From Fibrobacter succinogenes (GTDB lineage Bacteria > Fibrobacterota > Fibrobacteria > Fibrobacterales > Fibrobacteraceae): DNA of 64,000 nucleotides. Position numbers and translations under genes: made by a program. Below, piece after piece: positions 59,000 to 64,000 of the stretch. The stretch lies in NCBI GenBank assembly GCA_902779055.1, contig CACZAD010000016.1, positions 42,063 to 106,062 of the forward strand, written 5' to 3'. A model generated the notes under the pieces. That model worked only from the letters and a program-made list of their open reading frames with translations, made no database searches and had not been told where the DNA came from. The first letter of the stretch is position 1; each line of letters opens with the position of its first letter.

Positions 59000-59617
59000 A
59001 TGTCCGAAGAAATCCAGAATGAAGCCACCTCTCAAGAGGTCAACAACCAAGAGCAGACTAGCACCGCTAGCAACGATACGACAACTACAGCCCAGGAAGT
59101 TACGAATTCGAACAACGATTCCGGCACCGAAGCTCTCGTCAATCCGTTGACTGGCGAAGTCATCCGCCCGGCCAAGCCCAAAGAAGAATCTTCGAACTCT
59201 CCCTACAAGAAGTTCAAACCGGAAACGTTCGTCAACCCGATGACGGGCGAAGAAGAACAGACATCGCTTGGCTCTCCGGTCATCATCCAAAAGGACCGCG
59301 GACTTGCTTACTACGTCGGATTTGCGCTGCTCACCGTTTTGAGCATTGCCTTCTACTTTATGCCGGGCATTGCCATCACGTTTGTCACGAGCCGCATCGT
59401 AGACCTGAGTTCTTCTGCAGCTTGGTTGTTCAGTGCCATTCTGAGCTTTGGCGTTTGGCTGATTTTCAAGATGAAAATCAAGGGTTTCGAAAAATCCTTC
59501 AAGCAGTATTTGGTACTTTGTGTCGCATGCGTACTCGTGATGGTCGCCATCCAGTTCGCAACCAACTACAACATTTTTGCAGAAATTACAGCACTCCTCA
59601 TCGGAGCAAAAGCCTAG
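59000..59617 (+). CDS. Membrane protein with disordered N-terminus
   Basis: This 205-residue protein starts behind CTAGGAGTC. Residues 1-95 are polar, Thr/Asn/Glu-rich and probably unstructured, with two related motifs 'ALVNPLTGEVIRP' and 'TFVNPMTGEEEQT'. Residues 100-200 contain three membrane spans ('GLAYYVGFALLTVLSIAFYF', 'AAWLFSAILSFGVWLIFKM', 'YLVLCVACVLVMVAIQFA'). No family recognised. It lies between purU and pyrE with gaps of 9 nt on either side, so it is probably in one operon with these nucleotide and one-carbon genes, with no clear functional link. Confidence 0.65.
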   Translation: MSEEIQNEATSQEVNNQEQTSTASNDTTTTAQEVTNSNNDSGTEALVNPLTGEVIRPAKPKEESSNSPYKKFKPETFVNPMTGEEEQTSLGSPVIIQKDRGLAYYVGFALLTVLSIAFYFMPGIAITFVTSRIVDLSSSAAWLFSAILSFGVWLIFKMKIKGFEKSFKQYLVLCVACVLVMVAIQFATNYNIFAEITALLIGAKA

Positions 59618-59626
59618 GAACTTTCA

Positions 59627-60298
59627 ATGAACAATACAGATACCTTTGTACACTTTCTCGTAGAATCCGGCGCCCTCAAGTTCGGCAACTTCGTCACCAA
59701 GAGCGGCCGCGAAACCCCGTACTTCATCAATACCGGAGAGTTCCGCACGGGCGCATCCCTTTCCAAGCTCGCTGAATTCTACGCAGCAGCATTCATGGTC
59801 CACTTTGACGGCAAGGCCCAGAACCTTTACGGTCCGGCCTACAAGGGCATTCCGCTCTGCGCCGCAACGGCAATGAAGCTTTCGGACGTGTACGCCCAGA
59901 ACCTCACTTTTACATACAACAGAAAGGAAATCAAGGACCACGGTGAAGGCGGTTCCCTCGTCGGTTACAAGTATGCCGAAAAGACAAACGTCGTCATCAT
60001 CGAAGACGTGATCACCGCCGGTACATCCGTCAACGAAACGATGCAGGCACTTTCCAAGATCGAAAATGCAAACGTCATCGGCCTTTTGATTTCTGTGGAC
60101 CGCAAGGAAAAGCTCGAAAACGGCAAGTCCGCACTCCAGACTGTCCAGGATGAATACGGCATCGAAGCCCATTCCATCGTGAACATCAACGACATCATCG
60201 CATTCCTCGAGAACGAAGAGAACCGCAAGGCCATCAATGCCCCCGAAGGAATCCTTGAAAAAGTCTACGCCTACCGCGAAAAGTGGGGTGCAGTCTAA
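59627..60298 (+). CDS. pyrE: Orotate phosphoribosyltransferase
   Basis: Joins orotate to PRPP, giving OMP in pyrimidine synthesis. The 223 residues contain 'GRETPYFINTGEFRTGASLS', 'YGPAYKGIPLCAATAMKLSD', 'TYNRKEIKDHGEGGSLVG' (the flexible catalytic loop with its conserved KDHGEGG) and the PRPP-binding motif 'VVIIEDVITAGTSVNETMQA'. The length is normal for the family. It is last of the closely spaced purU block; the next gene starts 37 nt later. Confidence 0.95.
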   Translation: MNNTDTFVHFLVESGALKFGNFVTKSGRETPYFINTGEFRTGASLSKLAEFYAAAFMVHFDGKAQNLYGPAYKGIPLCAATAMKLSDVYAQNLTFTYNRKEIKDHGEGGSLVGYKYAEKTNVVIIEDVITAGTSVNETMQALSKIENANVIGLLISVDRKEKLENGKSALQTVQDEYGIEAHSIVNINDIIAFLENEENRKAINAPEGILEKVYAYREKWGAV

Positions 60299-60335
60299 GT
60301 CTGCATAAAGTCTTCCGCGATATCCACGAGAGTCA

Positions 60336-61031
60336 ATGACGATCAAGAAGTCAATACTGTCCATTGGATTTGCAATCTGCATGCTCACCGGGTGTGCAGA
60401 TTCTTATCATTGGAAAGCAAGCCACCCTTCATACCATAGGGCACCCTATGGTGGCATTGCCATCACGGGCATTGACGACGCATTTGTCATCACGCGCTCC
60501 TCGTGGTTCGCCAAGCGTCTCGAAATCAGCGCAGACAGCATCCAAATCAAGGGTACGGCCCACTGCCGCAATACTTTTGAGACAGAAATGCGAAAAGCCT
60601 ATGGCAACCTGATCGTCATTCCGGATTCCATAAGCCGCACGTCCCCCGAAGAAAGCTTAAAGCTCGACGAACGCATTTTTATCAAGGGTCACATTCCGGA
60701 ACAGGGCATTTCGCTCAAGGACTCCGCAGGGAATGTCCCGCCCCTAGTGCTGATTCTGCATGAATTCATTGTCGGCACGGATTTAAAGCGCGAAAACTTT
60801 TACGACTACGCGCTCATCCACAACGAAAGCGGCAGCATCCGCAAGCCCGACAACGTGAGTGCCGTATTCTCGTATACGCTTTGGGACAACTTGAAGCAGC
60901 GTCCGCTATTCAGCGCCGTTGACGAAATCCAGCAGCCCATCACGACTTACAAGCTGAGCAACTTGACGAATCTCATCCAGCTTGCCGTCCAGAAAATCCG
61001 CAAGAACCTTTACGAAGGAGTTTCCAAATGA
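60336..61031 (+). CDS. Lipoprotein of unknown function
   Basis: This 231-residue protein has a lipobox 'MLTGC' (Cys20), then 'YGGIAITGIDDAFVITRSSW' and 'AHCRNTFETEMRKAYGNLIV', and ends in a helical segment 'LIQLAVQKIRKNLYEGVSK'. The middle carries 'PPLVLILHEFIVGTDLKREN', a beta-rich block. No family recognised. The stop overlaps the next start (ATGA), so it is co-translated with the barrel-like gene; an outer-membrane lipoprotein/barrel pair is a reasonable but unproven reading. Confidence 0.6.
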   Translation: MTIKKSILSIGFAICMLTGCADSYHWKASHPSYHRAPYGGIAITGIDDAFVITRSSWFAKRLEISADSIQIKGTAHCRNTFETEMRKAYGNLIVIPDSISRTSPEESLKLDERIFIKGHIPEQGISLKDSAGNVPPLVLILHEFIVGTDLKRENFYDYALIHNESGSIRKPDNVSAVFSYTLWDNLKQRPLFSAVDEIQQPITTYKLSNLTNLIQLAVQKIRKNLYEGVSK

Positions 61032-62284
61032 AAAAGCTCCTCGTGATCTTGATGTTCCTTGCCGCCTGGGTGCAAGCCTCGGAAGTCTATTTCGACTCCC
61101 GCTTTACGCTCTGGAAAGACGCCACGATTTTGATTTGGGCGCCCAACGGAGATTCCCCCATCAACGCTTCGGATTTTTGCCATTCGCTCCGCCGTAACAA
61201 TACCGGTATCGGAGAACCGAAATGCCGTGAACTCGGGGAATGGGAACGCGATTCCATCGCCAAACGCTACGGCAACTGGCTTTCGAACAACCTAGAAAAA
61301 GGTTTACCCTCAACATTCTTGCGAGCAAGGCACCCCGGCATGGCCGCCAAGCTCCAGACACTGGAAGACAACATCGTCCTCTACGTAAATCCGCTGGACA
61401 AGTTTGTCCAGGTGGCCATTTTTGACGAGACCTCCCAAGAACCCAAAGCCGCAGGCATCGTGAAAATGAGCAACGACAAAATGGCACTCGGGGACGACAT
61501 CGCATCGACTTTCTTTGACAAGCGCACCAAGCGCCGCCTCACCAAAGAAGAACGCCTCAAGCAGCAGACCGAACCCGACGACCTCTACAAGGAAGTTCCG
61601 AGATTGAGATTCTGGGCAGGAACAGGCATCGGGTATTCTCAAGCCCATTTCCCGCTCACACCGGACAACTGGACGAGTAGCCACACCAAAAGCCGCGTAC
61701 GCAACTACCGCATTACCAAGGACTCCGTAAGCCTCTGGAACTTTATCGACGACGCCGACCCGTTCTTTGCCATTTATGCGGGCCTGACTTGGCATGGATT
61801 TATCGGTATCGAATTCTTGTACCGCTATTCTAACCGCAACATGAAAATAGACAACGCCGATACCGTCTACCGGGAACTCGATCATTGGGACTTTGGACAG
61901 CACGATGTGGGCCTGAACGTTCTGCTCTCCATGACCTATCCCATCACCACTTGGCTCGACATCACACCCCTTGCGTTTATCGGATTCCAGTATTCGTTCT
62001 ACAACGAGGATATATCCCTCAAGAAAGGCGTCAAGAAGCCCTCCAGAGCCTACCAGTATAGAGTCAAGTTCGAAGACCTTTACAAGGGAGCATTGCTCGG
62101 TATTGGCGGGCAGTTCGTCTTCAAGAAGCATTATGGCGTAGACCTCCGTGCAGGCATTTCGAGCCGCGGCAGGGACATTTACGAAGCCCCCTCCCCAGAC
62201 GCAGGCAAGGCACCGACAACCATAGGCAAATCCACCATCGATTGCTTCGTGAGCCTCGGATTTGAATACCAGTGGACGCTTTAG
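61028..62284 (+). CDS. Outer-membrane barrel-like protein
   Basis: This 418-residue protein has a signal peptide ('LLVILMFLAAWVQAS'). Residues 20-190 form a mixed domain ('NASDFCHSLRRNNTGIGEPK'). From about 190 come amphipathic strands with aromatic ends ('RLRFWAGTGIGYSQAHFPLT', 'FAIYAGLTWHGFIGIEFLYR', 'HDVGLNVLLSMTYPITTWLD', 'LAFIGFQYSFYNEDISL'), ending 'DCFVSLGFEYQWTL'. A C-terminal barrel is likely. It overlaps the upstream lipoprotein gene by 4 nt. Function unknown. Confidence 0.6.
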   Translation: MKKLLVILMFLAAWVQASEVYFDSRFTLWKDATILIWAPNGDSPINASDFCHSLRRNNTGIGEPKCRELGEWERDSIAKRYGNWLSNNLEKGLPSTFLRARHPGMAAKLQTLEDNIVLYVNPLDKFVQVAIFDETSQEPKAAGIVKMSNDKMALGDDIASTFFDKRTKRRLTKEERLKQQTEPDDLYKEVPRLRFWAGTGIGYSQAHFPLTPDNWTSSHTKSRVRNYRITKDSVSLWNFIDDADPFFAIYAGLTWHGFIGIEFLYRYSNRNMKIDNADTVYRELDHWDFGQHDVGLNVLLSMTYPITTWLDITPLAFIGFQYSFYNEDISLKKGVKKPSRAYQYRVKFEDLYKGALLGIGGQFVFKKHYGVDLRAGISSRGRDIYEAPSPDAGKAPTTIGKSTIDCFVSLGFEYQWTL

Positions 62285-62314
62285 ATTTAAAGCACTTTTA
62301 AAAGTGTTTAAATC
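62284..62314. repeat. Near-perfect palindrome after the barrel gene
   Basis: GATTTAAAGCACTTTT pairs with AAAAGTGTTTAAATC around a central A-T axis, with one unpaired base. It may act as a terminator, although the T-run is short. Confidence 0.5.
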
Positions 62315-62327
62315 TTGACAAGAGCTG

Positions 62328-62402
62328 CATGCGGGCGGGGCCCCAGCTCGGAGTTGCGAAGGCCGCACGGGCCCCTCCCTGCACCCTCCCCATCCTTGGC
62401 CG
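62328..62402. repeat. GC-rich hairpin element
   Basis: GGGGCCC at 62337 and GGGCCCC about 30 nt later form the outer stem; the stretch and the following CCCTCCCTGCACCCTCCCCA are far more GC-rich than the surroundings. No gene is visible in 62285-62472. Confidence 0.4.
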
Positions 62403-62472
62403 ACGCTTTCATTCTCCAAGAAAAAACTAGATATCCTTGATTTTATTAACATCTCCACTTAAGCATAAAATG

Positions 62473-62673
62473 TCAAAACTCGTTTAGAACGCTTTTGAGA
62501 CCGAGATAAGCACAAGAATAATGATTATTGTATAAGGCATAATACCTCCTTTTGTCCATACGGAAAACATTTCCGTAATGGGTTTTACAAACGTTTATCC
62601 CGTTACTTGCAAAACCCTCTTTTTTTTTGAAAAAAACATCAGAAACTTCATTGTTTTTATCAGGAAAAGACAT
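62473..62673 (-). CDS. Small protein (66 residues), tentative
   Basis: AAAGGAGA stands 5-8 nt before the ATG, a strong Shine-Dalgarno by local standards. The product begins 'MSFPDKNNEVSDVFFKKKEG', contains three Cys ('INVCKTHYG', 'YSCAYLGL' and surrounding) and is Tyr-, Asn- and Lys-rich. No motif or family. The region is AT-rich and the opposite strand has an equal-length frame without a ribosome binding site, so this strand is preferred. Confidence 0.4.
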   Translation of the reverse strand: MSFPDKNNEVSDVFFKKKEGFASNGINVCKTHYGNVFRMDKRRYYALYNNHYSCAYLGLKSVLNEF

Positions 62674-62787
62674 ATAGTCTCCTTTAAACCTCGTGGATTA
62701 ATTTCCACCCAAGGTCGCACTACTGTTTACCTGGCTTTTTGCAAAATTTGGATTTTTAATTACTTTTTTACATAGATTTACAAACGG

Positions 62788-62793
62788 TATTAT
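62788..62793 (+). promoter_or_regulatory. -10 element before the GIY-YIG gene (leaderless)
   Basis: TATTAT, spacer TTCAAATCT (9 nt), ATG; no Shine-Dalgarno. Confidence 0.5.
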
Positions 62794-62802
62794 TTCAAAT
62801 CT

Positions 62803-63933
62803 ATGCAACCTATCTGCGGCATTTACAAAATCACGAACTTAGTCAATGGGAAAAGCTACATTGGCCAATCCATCAATATTTCAAGCAGATGGAAACAGCA
62901 TACGCAGTCACTTGATAAAATCAAGAACCCCGATGAAGAAAATCCTCTTCGCAGAGCATTTTGCAAATACGGCCTAACGCAACAGGTTTCGCAACCCGGT
63001 GTTTATGGTAATTTCAAATTTGAAATTCTTTTAGAATGTGACAGAGATAGCCTAACAGAACACGAATACGCAAAAATAGACGAACTTCAACCAGAATATA
63101 ACAGAATGATGTGTCCACCTAGCCCCGACAGGATGTGGCCTCAAAAGGACAACAACAATCAAAAATTCTGCTATGTGCAATACCATAATTACGATGCGTT
63201 AAGATACATACCTGGAGAAGAATCCATTCTAAACAATCAAGCAGAAGATTTTTCAACCACAGTATCAAAAAAAAGAGACTGTTTAAAACTGAAAGGCCAG
63301 AAAATCTACTTAATTCTTGGAATAAAACAGGATTTTCACAAAAGAAAAGATTTTTTCTTATGGGAATATACACAAATAGAAGAAGTCTCCCTTATTGAAT
63401 CTATGCATGGCCTAGAATACTCATTAGAAGGAACTCGTTTTCTCTGCAAAAATCCAATTCATCTAAACAACCTGCCCGATTTTGACCATTTTGCCAAACA
63501 CACTATGGGTTCATTTGCCTATGGAATGCAAAATGCTATAAACGATCCATTTTCTAAATATATTCTAGACGAATCGAATTTTATTCAATGCAATAATATT
63601 GAAAATAAACTAGAATGGCTTGCTAATTTTGAAGAACAACTTGAAGACAAAACACTTTGCTTAACAAAAAGAACTGAAAATGGCATTGATTTCGACTGGT
63701 TTCGTTTTTGTGATGACGAACAAAAAAGCATCATATTAAAAATGAGATATTCCAAAATATTTACCTGGGATCCTTATTTCATAATTAACCAGTTCAAAAC
63801 ATTGCGAAAAAAATATCCAAGCATAAATAGAGTCACTCTTTTTTTAAACGAAAGCAATCTTGATTTCGCTAAAGCATTCCCTAATATTACATGCGCAATT
63901 CGGGGATGCGGACGAATAGTTGGACACAACTAG
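62803..63933 (+). CDS. GIY-YIG nuclease-domain protein with unknown C-terminal region
   Basis: This 376-residue protein has a GIY-YIG domain at about 4-105: 'CGIYKITNLVNGKSYIGQSI' with the GIY and YIG tripeptides, Arg in 'SSRWKQHTQS', and 'LTEHEYAKIDELQPEYNRMM' with the metal-binding Glu. Residues 110-376 do not match anything recognised; they contain 'LKGQKIYLILGIKQDFHKRK' and a late 'PNITCAIRGCGRIVG'. Composition is clearly more AT-rich than the core genes, suggesting horizontal acquisition. The domain occurs in homing endonucleases and stand-alone repair or defence nucleases; the role here is unknown. The next gene begins 10 nt later. Confidence 0.75.
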   Translation: MQPICGIYKITNLVNGKSYIGQSINISSRWKQHTQSLDKIKNPDEENPLRRAFCKYGLTQQVSQPGVYGNFKFEILLECDRDSLTEHEYAKIDELQPEYNRMMCPPSPDRMWPQKDNNNQKFCYVQYHNYDALRYIPGEESILNNQAEDFSTTVSKKRDCLKLKGQKIYLILGIKQDFHKRKDFFLWEYTQIEEVSLIESMHGLEYSLEGTRFLCKNPIHLNNLPDFDHFAKHTMGSFAYGMQNAINDPFSKYILDESNFIQCNNIENKLEWLANFEEQLEDKTLCLTKRTENGIDFDWFRFCDDEQKSIILKMRYSKIFTWDPYFIINQFKTLRKKYPSINRVTLFLNESNLDFAKAFPNITCAIRGCGRIVGHN

Positions 63934-63943
63934 AGGACGCATC

Positions 63944-64000
63944 ATGCATTTTACCGAAGATCAAATCGCCAAGGCTTTGGAAACATTTCATGATTTAAAG
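63944..64000 (+). CDS. Gene start cut by the right edge
   Basis: ATG behind GAGG, 10 nt after the GIY-YIG gene; the first 19 residues read 'MHFTEDQIAKALETFHDLK' and the frame is open to the edge. Too short to identify. Probably in the same transcript as the GIY-YIG gene. Confidence 0.5.
   Translation, partial: MHFTEDQIAKALETFHDLK

Noticed and set aside
62578..62775. Plus-strand frame of 65 codons before the GIY-YIG gene
   Set aside because: No ribosome binding site or suitable -10; the opposite frame has a strong Shine-Dalgarno, and the region is AT-rich enough to give chance frames.

Overview
The window looks like chromosomal DNA of a Fibrobacter-type bacterium (phylum Fibrobacterota). The best evidence is two proteins carrying the 'Fibrobacter succinogenes major paralogous domain' (TIGR02145 type, at 1599-3155 and 56913-58034), one of them with the serine-rich linkers typical of Fibrobacter lipoproteins. 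Gram-negative envelope genes agree with this: a TonB-dependent receptor, many lipoproteins with clear lipoboxes and barrel-like secreted proteins. Base composition is balanced over most genes. It turns AT-rich at both edges and around 45.5-48 kb, where the accessory genes lie.

Layout. 1-1.5 kb: accessory block with a DUF3791/DUF3990 module and a putative HNH endonuclease. 1.6-6 kb: a paralogous-domain lipoprotein, a barrel-like protein and priA. 6-18 kb: a giant DUF349 protein, tsaC, a VanX-like dipeptidase, a TonB receptor, an omega-amidase, a small HTH-like ORF and its in-frame neighbour, maltokinase, cysE, nth and a DUF3300 protein. 19-25.5 kb: glnS, a DMT transporter, an NhaC antiporter with a 57-codon leader gene, and thiC behind a TPP riboswitch. 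25.5-28.7 kb: a primase-like/RecA-like ATPase and a degenerate TrmA-like protein. 28.7-37.2 kb: a tightly packed envelope/signalling cluster (LysM protein, 38-residue membrane peptide, histidine kinase, response regulator, beta-propeller protein), then a peptide-type binding lipoprotein. 37-43.5 kb: pssA, an MpaA-like amidase, a VanY-like carboxypeptidase, ruvC, a CHC2/TOPRIM/DnaB-like fusion, a glycosyltransferase and tRNA-Pro. 43.6-48 kb: secreted proteins, a Gph-type phosphatase, an AgmX/PglI-type lipoprotein, a YjdF-like protein and a nuclease-like gene preceded by three 36-bp inverted-repeat elements. 48-62.3 kb: miaB, a SPOR protein, tRNA-Leu, panD, a flotillin, the lytR_C-rsfS-argS operon, purU, pyrE and an envelope pair. 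62.4 kb to the end: a small ORF, a GIY-YIG protein and a partial gene.

Genes working together. rsfS and argS overlap their upstream neighbours and form one operon. The kinase, regulator and beta-propeller genes overlap stop-to-start, and the LysM gene and the 38-codon gene overlap in the same way, so an envelope-sensing unit is likely. ruvC overlaps the VanY-like gene, and three peptidoglycan peptidases in the window (VanX, VanY and MpaA types) fit peptidoglycan turnover.

The strongest window-wide signal is regulatory. At least twelve genes, on both strands, lack a Shine-Dalgarno sequence and instead carry a TAnnnT -10 hexamer 6-10 nt before the start codon, which predicts leaderless mRNAs. 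Other genes have classical Shine-Dalgarno sequences, so both initiation modes appear to be in use. Short dispersed repeats sit at or just after stop codons in several places, and one appears to encode the C-terminal tail of a transporter.
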